DNA of 64,000 nt from Sphingomonas sp. GM_Shp_1 (GTDB lineage: Bacteria; Pseudomonadota; Alphaproteobacteria; Sphingomonadales; Sphingomonadaceae), in contig NZ_JALNUR010000004.1 in the NCBI RefSeq assembly GCF_026540895.1, positions 1-64,000 on the forward strand, given 5' to 3'. The notes under the pieces are model-generated. The model made no database searches. It was not told where the DNA came from and saw nothing but the letters and a program-made list of their open reading frames with translations. Shown here in pieces: positions 1-7,864 of this stretch (its first letter is position 1; each line of letters opens with the position of its first letter). The position numbers and the translations under genes are program-made.

Positions 1-49
1 CACTGGTCAGAGCGGTGGCGGTGGCGAGGATCGCGAAGGTCTTCAACAT
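1..49 (-). CDS. Secreted protein, N-terminus only (cut by window edge)
   Basis: Only the first 16 codons are inside the window. They encode Met-Leu-Lys followed by a run of Ala, Leu, Thr and Ile, which looks like the start of a Sec signal peptide. A GGGAG ribosome site lies about ten bases upstream of the ATG at 49; an in-frame ATG at 58 sits directly on that site and is less likely. The gene lies on the same strand as the fasciclin lipoprotein upstream, with about 110 bases between them. The function cannot be told from this fragment. Confidence 0.5.
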   Translation of the reverse strand, partial: MLKTFAILATATALTS

Positions 50-111
50 GAAAGTCATACTCCCGTTCTTCTGGCGGCGGAGCGGGATCGCATCGCGCCG
101 CATGGTGAAGG

Positions 112-148
112 GCAGACCGGCGATGCGTGAGCGAAACGACCGGTCTGC
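112..148 (-). terminator. Hairpin downstream of the fasciclin gene, possible terminator
   Basis: Nine-base perfect arms GCAGACCGG (112-120) and CCGGTCTGC (140-148) enclose a 19-base loop. The hairpin follows the stop codon of the fasciclin gene on the minus strand. There is no T-run, so it may be a transcript end stabiliser or a weak terminator rather than a classical intrinsic one. Confidence 0.4.
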
Positions 149-162
149 GGGGGGTAACGCAC

Positions 163-783
163 TTAATCCAGTTTCGGCACCAAAACGCCGTTGACGATGT
201 GGATGACCCCGTTCGCCTGGGCCAGATCGCCCGCCTCGATATAGCTTTTGTTGCCGCCCGCATCGGTCAGGGTGATGACCGACTGGGTCATGGTGACGGT
301 CAGGGGCTCGCCCTGCACGGTCATGATCGTCGCGGTGCCGCCGCCCGCCGCGATCCGCCGCTGCAACTCGGCGACGCCGACCGTCCCGGGCAGCATATGG
401 AAGCGAAGCAGCCGGACGAGCGAATCGCGATTGGCGGGTTGCAGCAACTGCTCCTGCACGCCGGGGGCGAGGCGTCCGAACGCCTCGTTGGACGGTGCGA
501 ACAGCGTATAGGGTCCCGGTCCCGCCAGCGTGGTCGCCAGACCCGACGCACGGACTGCGGCGACCAGCGAGGATAGCGAGGGCGTGGCGGCGGCATTGTC
601 CAGGATCGTCCGGGTCGGCGCCATCGCCTGATCCGGCATCATCGGCGCTTCGGCGGGTGCGGGCGCCGCGGTCGAGGGGGTGGCGGGCGCGGCCTTCTGG
701 TCTGCGCCTCGTCCGCAGGCCCCAAGCCCGATCAGGGCGACGAGCGGCAGCGCGGCCCGCAGGCGTCGTGCGGTAAGGGTCAT
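163..783 (-). CDS. Fasciclin (FAS1) domain lipoprotein
   Basis: The product is a 206-residue predicted lipoprotein. It begins with a positively charged n-region (MTLTARRLR), a hydrophobic core and a lipobox ending LGAC, then a low-complexity Ala/Pro/Thr/Met linker, and then one FAS1 domain. Typical FAS1 features are YTLFAPSNEAF in the first half, a FHMLPG motif in the middle and GVIHIVNGVL at the end. FAS1 domains mediate adhesion or cell-surface interactions in many secreted proteins; the bacterial role is usually unknown. I chose the ATG at 783 because AGGAG lies nine bases upstream and the signal peptide begins there; the frame is open to 819. It is probably anchored in a membrane facing the periplasm. 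Confidence 0.85.
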   Translation of the reverse strand: MTLTARRLRAALPLVALIGLGACGRGADQKAAPATPSTAAPAPAEAPMMPDQAMAPTRTILDNAAATPSLSSLVAAVRASGLATTLAGPGPYTLFAPSNEAFGRLAPGVQEQLLQPANRDSLVRLLRFHMLPGTVGVAELQRRIAAGGGTATIMTVQGEPLTVTMTQSVITLTDAGGNKSYIEAGDLAQANGVIHIVNGVLVPKLD

Positions 784-866
784 GGGACACATCTCCTGAA
801 GCAATGGGGTCGGGAGCAAAGACGCGTGCGATACGCTCCGGTTGCGGATGGGTGGGCGACGGGCGA

Positions 867-1769
867 TCAGGCAGCCTCGCCCAGGACCTGCGCCAACAGG
901 CGGAAATCCTTCTCGCGTGGGCTGGCCCGCCGCCAGACGAGCGCGATCTTGCGCATGGCGTTCTCCGCATCCAGCGGGCGGGCGGTGATGTTGGTATTCT
1001 CCAAAATCCCCGCACGCAGCGCCATTTCGGGCAGCATCGTCATGCCCAGCCCGTTATCGACCATCTGCACGATGGTGTGGAGCGACGTGCCCAGCATCGT
1101 CGCCTCCGCCCGCAATTCGGGCCGGTTGCAAGCGGCCAGGGCATGATCCTTCAGGCAATGCCCGTCCTCCAGCAGCAGCAGTCGGGCCTCGTCGATCGCA
1201 GAGGCGGGAAACGCGGCGGGCGGGGACCGGTCCTCGTCGGTCGGGAAGGCGACGAACAGCCGGTCGTCGAACAGCGGCTCCGCCGTCACTTCGCCGCAAG
1301 CGAAGGGCAGAGCGAGCAGCACGCAATCGGTGCGCCCGTTGTGGAGGCGCTCGCAGGCCGGGCCGCTCGGCTCCTCGCGCAGGAACAGCTTCAGATCGGG
1401 ATAGTCGCGGCGCAGGCGCGGCAGGATGCGGGGCAGCATGAAGGGCGCGATGGTCGGGATGACCGACATGCGCATCTCCCCCGACAACGGCCGCCCGGCG
1501 GCGCGCGCCATGTCGCCCAGCTCGTCCGCCTCGCGCAGCACGCGTCGCGCCTTGTCGGCGATCCGCTCGCCCAGCGGCGTGAAGCGCACGACGCGCCGGG
1601 TCCGCTCGACCAGCGTCACGCCGATCAGCGTCTCCAACTCGCGCAGGCCCGCCGACAGGGTCGATTGCGTGACGAAGCACGCATCGGCCGCCCGTCCGAA
1701 ATGGCCGTGGTCCTGCAAGGCCACCAGATATTGCAGCTGTTTCAACGTAGGTAGATAGGTCGCGGCCAT
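867..1769 (-). CDS. oxyR: Hydrogen peroxide-sensing LysR regulator OxyR
   Basis: A 300-residue LysR-type regulator with an N-terminal winged HTH (about residues 8-67, with FGRAADACFVTQSTLSAGL) and a periplasmic-binding-like sensor domain. The diagnostic OxyR redox segment is present: Cys205 and Cys214 in EDGHCLKDHALAAC correspond to the two cysteines that form the activating disulfide in the E. coli protein. The gene is divergent from ahpC across about 156 bases, the classical arrangement in which OxyR controls the peroxiredoxin gene. The frame is open well upstream to 2336, but homology starts at the ATG at 1769 (MAATYLPTLKQLQYL), so that start is used. Its ribosome site is weak. Confidence 0.93.
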   Translation of the reverse strand: MAATYLPTLKQLQYLVALQDHGHFGRAADACFVTQSTLSAGLRELETLIGVTLVERTRRVVRFTPLGERIADKARRVLREADELGDMARAAGRPLSGEMRMSVIPTIAPFMLPRILPRLRRDYPDLKLFLREEPSGPACERLHNGRTDCVLLALPFACGEVTAEPLFDDRLFVAFPTDEDRSPPAAFPASAIDEARLLLLEDGHCLKDHALAACNRPELRAEATMLGTSLHTIVQMVDNGLGMTMLPEMALRAGILENTNITARPLDAENAMRKIALVWRRASPREKDFRLLAQVLGEAA

Positions 1770-1790
1770 TGATCGTCTCAGTCGATTGCG

Positions 1791-1801
1791 ATTTGACAAA
1801 T
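1791..1801. promoter_or_regulatory. Short palindrome in the oxyR-ahpC divergent promoter region
   Basis: ATTTGACAAAT is a perfect 5+1+5 palindrome that also contains a TTGACA -35-like hexamer, 22 bases upstream of oxyR and about 125 bases upstream of ahpC. Its position suits an OxyR operator overlapping a promoter. No convincing -10 element is visible and the full OxyR consensus is not met, so the assignment is tentative. Confidence 0.3.
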
Positions 1802-1925
1802 AGCTTGTTGGATCGAACGCGCCAGTCCCCATATCCGTCGCTGCAACGAATACAGGCGGCCCACCGCCGATCGTGCGAGAGGATGGCTGAAGCCGAATTT
1901 TTGGGAAGAAATGGAGGCTATTGCC

Positions 1926-2471
1926 ATGTTGACCGTTGGAGACAAGCTCCCCGCATTCACCGTCCCCGTCCAGCAGGGCACCAACGCGCTGCCCGCCGGC
2001 GAGACGATCAGCGACACCTCCTATGAGGGCAAGTGGAAGGTCCTGTTCTACTGGCCGAAGGACTTCACCTTCGTGTGCCCGACCGAGATCGTCGGCTATG
2101 CGCAGCTGAAGGACGATTTCGCCGATCGTGACGCCGTGCTGATCGGCGCGTCGACCGACACCGCGCATGTCCACCTGGCATGGCGCAAGTCGGACCCGGA
2201 TCTGGCCGCGGCCGATTTCCCCTGGATCGCGGACAATGGCCGCGTCCTGGCCGACGCGCTGGGCATCGTCGACAAGAATGAGCATGTCGCCTACCGCGCG
2301 ACCTTCATCATCGACCCCGACAATGTCATCCAGCACGTCACGATCAACGGCCTGAACGTCGGTCGCAACCCGCAGGAAACCCTGCGTGTTCTCGACGCGC
2401 TGCAGACCGACGAGCTGTGCCCGTGCAACTGGAACAAGGGTGACGACGTCCTCCAGCTCGCGGCCGAGTAA
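1926..2471 (+). CDS. ahpC: Alkyl hydroperoxide reductase subunit C (peroxiredoxin)
   Basis: A 181-residue typical 2-Cys peroxiredoxin that reduces H2O2, organic peroxides and peroxynitrite in the cytoplasm. The peroxidatic Cys51 lies in DFTFVCPTEI, and the C-terminal resolving region has Cys165 and Cys167 in ELCPCNW. This CPC arrangement matches the actinobacterial/alphaproteobacterial class that is reduced by AhpD rather than by the flavoprotein AhpF. The start at 1926 has GGAGG eight bases upstream; an in-frame ATG at 1911 lies on that site and is rejected. ahpD follows after about 120 bases, and oxyR is divergent upstream and is the likely activator. Confidence 0.95.
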   Translation: MLTVGDKLPAFTVPVQQGTNALPAGETISDTSYEGKWKVLFYWPKDFTFVCPTEIVGYAQLKDDFADRDAVLIGASTDTAHVHLAWRKSDPDLAAADFPWIADNGRVLADALGIVDKNEHVAYRATFIIDPDNVIQHVTINGLNVGRNPQETLRVLDALQTDELCPCNWNKGDDVLQLAAE

Positions 2472-2478
2472 TCCTGTC

Positions 2479-2571
2479 GTCCGGGGGCGGTAGCGTCCCC
2501 GGACCCCATATTCCCGACGCCCCGGCGAGGGTTGCCGATCCGCAATGGTCGGCGGCCCGGACTGGGGCGTC
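2479..2571 (+). other. Two hairpins between ahpC and ahpD
   Basis: The spacer carries two inverted repeats. The first is GTCCGGGG (2479-2486) with CCCCGGAC (2497-2504). The second is GACGCCCC (2516-2523) with GGGGCGTC (2564-2571), which encloses a further GC-rich imperfect stem. Neither is followed by a real T-run. The second ends about nine bases before the ahpD ribosome site. They could stabilise the ahpC message, attenuate read-through into ahpD, or end the ahpC transcript inefficiently. Confidence 0.45.
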
Positions 2572-2591
2572 GTTTATCCGGAGCATATCCC

Positions 2592-3113
2592 ATGTCGCTC
2601 AAGGAATTTGCCGGGCAGTTGCCCGACTTCGCCAAGGACATTCGGCTGAATGTCGGATCGCTGCTCAACGAGACGGTGCTGAACGATCAGCGCAAATATG
2701 GCCTGCTGCTCGCCTGCGCGCACGGCACCGGCCACAAGCCGCTGGTCGAGGCCGCCGAGGCCGAATGCGCGCCCAAGCTTTCGCCCGAGGCCGCCAATGC
2801 GGCGCGCGCGGCGGCGGCGGTGATGGCGATGAACAACGTCTATTACCGCTTCACCCACCTGGCCGGGAACCAAGAATATCGCAACATGCCGGCCAAGCTG
2901 CGCATGAACGTGATCGGCGCGCCCGGGATCGACAAGATCGACTTCGAGTTGTTCAGCCTCGCGGTCTCGGCGATCAACGGCTGCGGGATGTGCATCGACG
3001 CGCATGAGGCGGTGCTGAAGAAGGCGGGTGCCTCGGCGGAGATCATCCAGACCGCCGTCCGTATCGCTGCAGTGATGCAGGCGGTGGCGACCGTCCACTC
3101 GGCCATCGCCTAA
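2592..3113 (+). CDS. ahpD: Alkyl hydroperoxide reductase AhpD
   Basis: A 173-residue all-alpha carboxymuconolactone-decarboxylase/AhpD-family protein. The active-site CXXC is Cys131-Gly-Met-Cys134, followed by His138 (CGMCIDAHE); Glu119 is at the position of the proton-relay glutamate of the M. tuberculosis enzyme. AhpD is the thiol reductant that recycles AhpC, taking electrons from a lipoylated protein in the known mycobacterial system. The start has GGAG eight bases upstream. The gene follows ahpC on the same strand and is followed by a palindromic element between it and the convergent transporter gene. Confidence 0.94.
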   Translation: MSLKEFAGQLPDFAKDIRLNVGSLLNETVLNDQRKYGLLLACAHGTGHKPLVEAAEAECAPKLSPEAANAARAAAAVMAMNNVYYRFTHLAGNQEYRNMPAKLRMNVIGAPGIDKIDFELFSLAVSAINGCGMCIDAHEAVLKKAGASAEIIQTAVRIAAVMQAVATVHSAIA

Positions 3114-3117
3114 AACT

Positions 3118-3205
3118 CCTCCCCGGTACGGGGAGGGGGACCGCCGCGAAGCGGTGGTGGAGGGGGTTTCCCGCCGGATACCCCCTCCGTCAGGCCCATG
3201 GCCTG
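3118..3205. repeat. Composite palindromic intergenic element, copy A
   Basis: Three inverted repeats in a row: CCTCCCCG/CGGGGAGG (3118-3136), GGAGGGGGT/ACCCCCTCC (3159-3167 with 3180-3188), and CAGGCC/GGCCTG (3191-3205). Related elements are found at 27878-28091 and 63014-63093. All three lie between convergent genes. Here the element separates ahpD from the TSUP transporter gene and may serve as a bidirectional terminator or a REP-like element. Confidence 0.7.
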
Positions 3206-3213
3206 CCGAGAAT

Positions 3214-3978
3214 TTACCCGGCAATCGCCTGATACAATCCCCAGAAGCTGGTCAGCGTCAGGATGATGCCCACCAGCGTCAGCAGAATGCGCGGCGGCAC
3301 CCGCTTGGCGAGCATCGCCCCGAATGGCGCGGCGAAGATACCGCCGATCAGCAGGCCGACCGTCGCCATGGTGAACGCGCCCCAGCCGAGCTGGCTGATG
3401 AAGGTCGCCGAGATGGTCGCGGTCAGGAAGAACTCCGCCGTGTTGACCGTCCCGATGGTGGTTCGCGGCGCGGCCCCCTGCGCCAGCAGGTTGGAGGTCA
3501 CGACCGGACCCCAGCCTCCGCCACCCGCCGCGTCGAGGAAACCGCCCAGAAAGCCCAGCGGCTCGACGACTTTCGGCTCCCGCGTATGCGCCTTGTGCCG
3601 CCAGGCGCGGATCAGCAGGTAGAGGCCGATGGCGGTCAGATAGGCGAGGACGAACGGCTTCACCACTGCCGCGTCGATATTCGACAGGACATAGGCGCCC
3701 AGCGCCCCGCCGATCACGCCTGGGATCATCAGGCGCAAGAACAGCCGCCAGTTGACGTTGCGATGGACCGCATGGCTGATCCCCGAGACCGCCGTGGTGA
3801 AGGTCTCGACGCTATGCACGCCTGCGGACGCGGCGGCGGGCGGCACGCCCAGGCTGATGAGCAGGGTGTTCGAGATCACGCCGAACGCCATGCCCAGAGC
3901 GCCATCGACCACCTGCGCGGCAAAGCCGACCGCCACGAAGGGCAGGATATGGATCAGCTCGGTACTGGTCGGGTCCAT
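3214..3978 (-). CDS. TSUP-family (TauE/SafE) membrane permease
   Basis: A 254-residue integral inner-membrane protein with repeated hydrophobic helices and the two TauE/SafE half-repeats. The first half has the conserved AAQVVDGALGMAFGV motif, and the second half begins at GFLGGFLDAAGGGGWGP. The family moves sulfite, sulfoacetate, thiosulfate or other small organosulfur anions; the substrate here is not set by sequence. The start at 3978 has AAGGAG five bases upstream, with another ATG just before it at 3981. It is divergent from a serine acetyltransferase gene, which suggests a link to sulfur or cysteine metabolism, but this is inference. Confidence 0.87.
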   Translation of the reverse strand: MDPTSTELIHILPFVAVGFAAQVVDGALGMAFGVISNTLLISLGVPPAAASAGVHSVETFTTAVSGISHAVHRNVNWRLFLRLMIPGVIGGALGAYVLSNIDAAVVKPFVLAYLTAIGLYLLIRAWRHKAHTREPKVVEPLGFLGGFLDAAGGGGWGPVVTSNLLAQGAAPRTTIGTVNTAEFFLTATISATFISQLGWGAFTMATVGLLIGGIFAAPFGAMLAKRVPPRILLTLVGIILTLTSFWGLYQAIAG

Positions 3979-4132
3979 CATGTCTCCTTGGGTCGTCCGG
4001 CCAGGGCCATGCCGTGTCGGCACCAACGCTGCAACAAAGATAGAGTTTGTCGCGCGGGCCCGCTTTGTCCCGCTATCTGGATTTCGAGGACCTCCGTGCT
4101 TAAATGCACCTATCGCATCTGGGGACATGCTC

Positions 4133-4816
4133 ATGCCGAGCCGTTTGGCCGCTTATCTCGATTCGATCCGGGCCCGCGACCCCGCGCCGCATTCGCGGGC
4201 GGAGATATTGCTGTATCCGGGCGTCTGGGCCCTGGCCGGTCACCGGATCGCGCATCGCCTCTATCGTGCGCGTGCCTTTTTCCTGGCGCGGCTGGTCAAT
4301 CACTTCACCCGCTTCCTGACCGCGATCGACATCCATCCGGGTGCCGAGATCGGGCGTAATTTCTTCATCGACCATGGCTTTGTCGTGATCGGCGAGACGG
4401 CGGTGATCGGTGACGACGTCACCATCTATCAATGCGTGACGCTGGGCGGGACCAGCCCGGACAATGGCGTGGCGGGCAAGCGTCACCCGACGCTGATGGA
4501 CGGGGCGATCATCGGTTCGGGCGCGCAGGTGCTGGGCCCGATCACCGTCGGCCCACGCGCTCGGGTCGGGGCCAATGCGGTGGTGACCCGCGACGTGCCC
4601 GAGGGCGCGGTGATGGTCGGCATCCCGGCGCGCCCGACAGTGGTGGAGGGCGGTGCCGCGCCCGAACGGCGTTTCGTCCCCTATGGCACGCCCTGTTCGG
4701 ATGTGTTCGATCCGCAGACGCAGAAGATCGAGTTGCTGCGATGCGAGCTCGACACGATGCGGCGGCGGCTGGACGCGGTGTTGGCCGAGCAGGAAGAGAA
4801 GCGCGACCGCGCCTGA
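4133..4816 (+). CDS. cysE: Serine O-acetyltransferase
   Basis: A 227-residue left-handed beta-helix acyltransferase that acetylates serine from acetyl-CoA, the first step of cysteine synthesis. The N-terminal helical part is short (about 65 residues), as in the EpsC-like short SATs. The hexapeptide-repeat core contains the active-site region DHGFVVIGETAVIGDD and the CoA-binding TLGGT stretch with GKRHP. The C-terminal tail ends in a charged helix. The ATG at 4133 has GGGGAC seven bases upstream; the next in-frame ATG at 4127 overlaps that site. The stop overlaps the start of the following DUF2794 gene by one base. Confidence 0.9.
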   Translation: MPSRLAAYLDSIRARDPAPHSRAEILLYPGVWALAGHRIAHRLYRARAFFLARLVNHFTRFLTAIDIHPGAEIGRNFFIDHGFVVIGETAVIGDDVTIYQCVTLGGTSPDNGVAGKRHPTLMDGAIIGSGAQVLGPITVGPRARVGANAVVTRDVPEGAVMVGIPARPTVVEGGAAPERRFVPYGTPCSDVFDPQTQKIELLRCELDTMRRRLDAVLAEQEEKRDRA

Positions 4817-5148
4817 TGGGGGTCCTGCCGTTTCCCAAGTCTCCGGGGCAGGTCGGGTTCGAGCGGACCGAACTCAACCGCATCCTGGACCTGTATGGCC
4901 GGATGGTGGCGGCGGGGCATTGGCGCGATTATGCGATGGATCTGGGGCGGGACGCGGCGATTTTCTCCGCTTTTCGCCGAACCGCCGAGCGGCCCGAATA
5001 CCGGATCGAGAAGCGCCCCGCCTTGCGCAACCGCCAAGGCATGTGGGCGCTGATCGGCGAGGGGGGTGCGGTCCTCAAGCGCGGGCATGAATTGGGCCCG
5101 GTGCTGGCGCCAGTCGAACGCCGCCTGATGAAGCTGGTGGAGGAATAA
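4816..5148 (+). CDS. DUF2794 family protein
   Basis: A 110-residue soluble protein of the alphaproteobacterial DUF2794 family, recognised by FERTELNRILDLYGRMVAAG near the N-terminus and YRIEKRPALRNRQG in the middle. The function is not known. Its ATG overlaps the stop codon of cysE (TGATG), so the two are translationally coupled. A strong intrinsic terminator follows two bases after the stop. Confidence 0.85.
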   Translation: MGVLPFPKSPGQVGFERTELNRILDLYGRMVAAGHWRDYAMDLGRDAAIFSAFRRTAERPEYRIEKRPALRNRQGMWALIGEGGAVLKRGHELGPVLAPVERRLMKLVEE

Positions 5149-5149
5149 G

Positions 5150-5184
5150 AAAAGCGCCGGTCCCCTGGGGAACCGGCGCTTTTT
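5150..5184 (+). terminator. Rho-independent terminator after cysE-DUF2794
   Basis: A stem AAAAGCGCCGGT (5150-5161) pairs with ACCGGCGCTTTTT (5172-5184) around a loop that itself contains CCCC/GGGG, ending in five Ts. The A-run on the left also gives a T-run on the minus strand, so it could stop transcripts from the small secreted-protein gene coming the other way. Confidence 0.9.
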
Positions 5185-5206
5185 CTACAGCCGGGTGAAG
5201 GGCCGC

Positions 5207-5596
5207 TTACTTGCCGCCACGCTGGCGGCACTGGTCATACTGACCCTTTTTGCAGATCGGGTAGCTCTTGAGGGGAGCCGGGGCCGGATAGGCCTGCGAC
5301 GGGCTCGGAGCCTGTTGGAACACGACTGGCGCGCCCGGGGGCGGGGCCGATGCCATCGGCGGCTGGGCGGGCTGATAGCCGCCGGCGGTCATCGTCGCGG
5401 CGGACGCGGCGGCATTGGCCTGGGTATCGCCGGTCATGGTGTCGGTCGAGGCACCCGCCTGCATCCCGGCCTGGGCCGTGGTGTCCGTGGTCCCGGTCTG
5501 GGCCCCCGCTTGGGCGGTGGTGTCGGTCTGGGTCGTGGTCTGAGCCACGGCGGGCATGGCCATCAGCGCGGTGGCGGCCAGAAAAACGAGCTTCAT
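5207..5596 (-). CDS. Small secreted Thr/Ala/Gln-rich protein
   Basis: A 129-residue protein with a clear Sec signal peptide (MKLVFLAATALMAMPAVA, cleavage after AVAQ). The mature N-terminal half is low complexity, with imperfect repeats of DTTAQAG(A/M)Q. A Pro-rich segment follows, and the C-terminal basic tail contains two cysteines (ICKKGQYDQC) that could form a disulfide. I do not recognise a family. The start has CAGGAG nine bases upstream. It lies alone between the cysE terminator and phoB and may share regulation with the Pho genes upstream, though no PHO box is evident next to it. Confidence 0.8.
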   Translation of the reverse strand: MKLVFLAATALMAMPAVAQTTTQTDTTAQAGAQTGTTDTTAQAGMQAGASTDTMTGDTQANAAASAATMTAGGYQPAQPPMASAPPPGAPVVFQQAPSPSQAYPAPAPLKSYPICKKGQYDQCRQRGGK

Positions 5597-5701
5597 GCGA
5601 ATCTCCTGTTCAGAAGCGCAAGTGCGTTAGCGCGTGGGCAGAACGTCCCATGCCGCACTTGGCTCCCTCGTTTCGCTTGCGACCCGATCCTGACGCTTTT
5701 T

Positions 5702-6394
5702 TCAGCCTCCCGCGTCGAGCGAATAGCCCGCCGAGCGCACGGTGCGGATGATGTCGGGCCGGTCGCCGATATTGATCGCCTTGCGCAACCGGCGGATATG
5801 CACGTCGACCGTCCGGCTCTCGATATCGGAGTCGTGGCCCCAGACCGCGTCGAGCAGCCGCTCGCGCGAGAAGACCCAGCCTGGATGTTCGAGGAAATGC
5901 TTGAGGAGACGGAACTCCGTCGGCCCGAGCGAGACGACTTCGCCCGCCCGGCGGACCTTGTGGCCGACCGTGTCCATCTCGATATCGGCATAGGTCAGCG
6001 CCTCGCCCGCCAGCGCAGGGCGGACACGGCGCAGCACCGCGCCGACGCGCGCGACCAGTTCGCGCGGCGAGAAGGGCTTGGTGACATAGTCGTCCGCGCC
6101 CGTCTCCAACCCGCGTACCCGGTCCTCTTCCTCGCCGCGCGCGGTCAGCATGATGATCGGGACGTTCGCCGTCTCGGGCGAGCGGCGCAGGCGGCGGCAG
6201 ACCTCGATCCCCGAAATCCCCTCGACCATCCAATCGAGCAGGACGATGTCCGGCGTGCTCTCGCGCGCCAGCAGCAGCGCCTCCTCGCCGTCGGGCGTAT
6301 GATTGACCTCGAAATCCTCGCGCTTGAAATGGAAGACGAGCAGTTCCGCGAGCGCGGCGTCGTCCTCGACCAGCAACATCTTTACGCGTGCCAT
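5702..6394 (-). CDS. phoB: Phosphate regulon response regulator PhoB
   Basis: A 230-residue OmpR/PhoB-type regulator. The receiver domain (residues 1-120) has the acidic pocket ED/D near residues 10-12, phosphoacceptor Asp54 (VLLDWMVEG) and Lys106 (TKPFSP). The winged-helix domain carries the recognition helix SRTVDVHIRRLRKAI. Phosphorylated PhoB activates genes for phosphate capture when phosphate is low. It is the last gene of the phoR-pstSCAB-phoU-phoB run, with 13 bases separating it from phoU. The frame is open to 6691, but the ATG at 6394 fits the family start and has an AGGGA-type ribosome site. Confidence 0.94.
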   Translation of the reverse strand: MARVKMLLVEDDAALAELLVFHFKREDFEVNHTPDGEEALLLARESTPDIVLLDWMVEGISGIEVCRRLRRSPETANVPIIMLTARGEEEDRVRGLETGADDYVTKPFSPRELVARVGAVLRRVRPALAGEALTYADIEMDTVGHKVRRAGEVVSLGPTEFRLLKHFLEHPGWVFSRERLLDAVWGHDSDIESRTVDVHIRRLRKAINIGDRPDIIRTVRSAGYSLDAGG

Positions 6395-6407
6395 GGTGCC
6401 TGTTCCC

Positions 6408-7091
6408 TCAAGAAGGCCAAGTGCCGCCGCGGTCCCGCTCACCCATCTGGGTGCCGGTGGCGGCGAAATAGACCATCTCCGCGACGTTGGTCGCATGGTC
6501 CCCAATCCGTTCGAGATTCTTGGCGATGAACAGCAGGTGCGCGACCTGTCCGATCGTCTTGGGATTCTCGACCATATGGGTGACGAGCGTGCGGAAGATG
6601 GAATCGTAGAAATCGTCCAGCGCATTGTCGCTGTCGCGGACCCGCACCGCCGCCTCGGCATCACGCGCGGCGAAGGCGTCGAGCACGTCATGCACCATCG
6701 CCGATGCGATCCGCGCCATGGCAGGCAGGATCGAGATCGGTTCGATCCGGTCCTCGCTCTCGATCATCGGCACGCGCTTGGCGATGTTCTTGGCATAGTC
6801 GCCGATCCGCTCGACGACGCTGGCGATCTTCAGCGCGGCGACGACCTCGCGCAGATCGTTGGCCATGGGCGCGCGCAGGGCGATGGTGCGTACGGCCAGC
6901 CGCTCGACCTCGGCCTCGATCAGGTCGATCGCCTTGTCGTCGTCGCGAACCTTGCGCGCGAGTTCCAAGTCGGAGCGTTGCAGCGCCTTGATCGCGTTGG
7001 CGATCGCCTCCTCGGCCAATCCGCCCATCTGGCTGATCAGCGCGCGCAACCGGCCGATATCGTTGTCGAAGGCTTTTACGGTGTGGTCCAT
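6408..7091 (-). CDS. phoU: Phosphate signalling protein PhoU
   Basis: A 227-residue protein made of two three-helix PhoU repeats. The repeated signature is visible as DLREVVAALKIASVVERIGDYA in the first half and LLFIAKNLERIGDHATNVAEM in the second; the acidic residues bind metal clusters. PhoU links the PstB ATPase to the PhoR kinase and keeps the regulon off when phosphate is plentiful. It lies 11 bases after pstB, in the same transcription unit. Confidence 0.95.
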   Translation of the reverse strand: MDHTVKAFDNDIGRLRALISQMGGLAEEAIANAIKALQRSDLELARKVRDDDKAIDLIEAEVERLAVRTIALRAPMANDLREVVAALKIASVVERIGDYAKNIAKRVPMIESEDRIEPISILPAMARIASAMVHDVLDAFAARDAEAAVRVRDSDNALDDFYDSIFRTLVTHMVENPKTIGQVAHLLFIAKNLERIGDHATNVAEMVYFAATGTQMGERDRGGTWPS

Positions 7092-7102
7092 GATCCTCGT
7101 CC

Positions 7103-7864
7103 TCAGCCGTACCGGCCGGTAATATAGTCCTTCGTCCGCTCTTCCCTGGGGTTGGTGAAGATGTCAGACGTCTTTCCGTACTCGACCAAAGTGCCGAGGT
7201 GGAAAAAGGCGGTACGCTGGGAGACGCGGGCTGCCTGTTGCATGTTGTGGGTGACGATCGCGATGGCGTAGCGGCCGCGAAGGTCGTGGATCAGCTCCTC
7301 GATCCGCGCGGTGGCGATCGGGTCGAGCGCGCTGCACGGCTCGTCCATCAGGATGACTTCGGGGTCGACGGCGATGGCGCGCGCGATGCACAGCCGCTGC
7401 TGCTGGCCGCCCGACAGCGCGGTGCCGCTTTCCGATAGCCGATCCTTGACCTCGTTCCACAGCCCGGCGCGGTTGAGCGAACGCTCGACGATCGCGTCTA
7501 GCTCAGTCCGCGACGACGCCAGGCCATGAATGCGCGGGCCATAGGCGACGTTTTCGTAGATCGACTTGGGGAAGGGGTTCGGCTTCTGGAACACCATGCC
7601 GACGCGGGCGCGAAGCTGCACCACGTCCATCTCGGGCGCATAGATGTCCTCCCCGTCCAGCCGGATGTCCCCCGACACCTTGGCCGACGGGATGGTGTCG
7701 TTCATCCGGTTGAGTGTGCGCAGGAAGGTCGACTTGCCGCAGCCTGAGGGGCCGATGAACGCGATCACATGATCCATGTCGACATCGATCGAGATGTCGT
7801 GGATCGCCTGCTTGGCGCCATAGGACACGCTGACGTTGCGCGCGCTTATCTTGGGGGTGCTCAC
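7103..7864 (-). CDS. pstB: Phosphate ABC transporter ATP-binding protein PstB
   Basis: A 253-residue ABC ATPase. Walker A is GPSGCGKST (residues 38-46), the signature is LSGGQQQR, and Walker B is VILMDEP with the catalytic Glu; the H-loop is IVTHNM. It powers high-affinity phosphate import through PstC and PstA. The start is GTG at 7864: GTG-AGC-ACC-CCC overlaps the pstA stop codon as GTGA, indicating translational coupling. The frame continues upstream to 8587 only as an out-of-frame shadow of pstA. Confidence 0.95.
   Translation of the reverse strand: MSTPKISARNVSVSYGAKQAIHDISIDVDMDHVIAFIGPSGCGKSTFLRTLNRMNDTIPSAKVSGDIRLDGEDIYAPEMDVVQLRARVGMVFQKPNPFPKSIYENVAYGPRIHGLASSRTELDAIVERSLNRAGLWNEVKDRLSESGTALSGGQQQRLCIARAIAVDPEVILMDEPCSALDPIATARIEELIHDLRGRYAIAIVTHNMQQAARVSQRTAFFHLGTLVEYGKTSDIFTNPREERTKDYITGRYG

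Noticed and set aside
5150..5184. Attachment site or inverted-repeat element
   Set aside because: The sequence is a standard stem with flanking A and T runs directly after a stop codon, so a terminator explains it fully.
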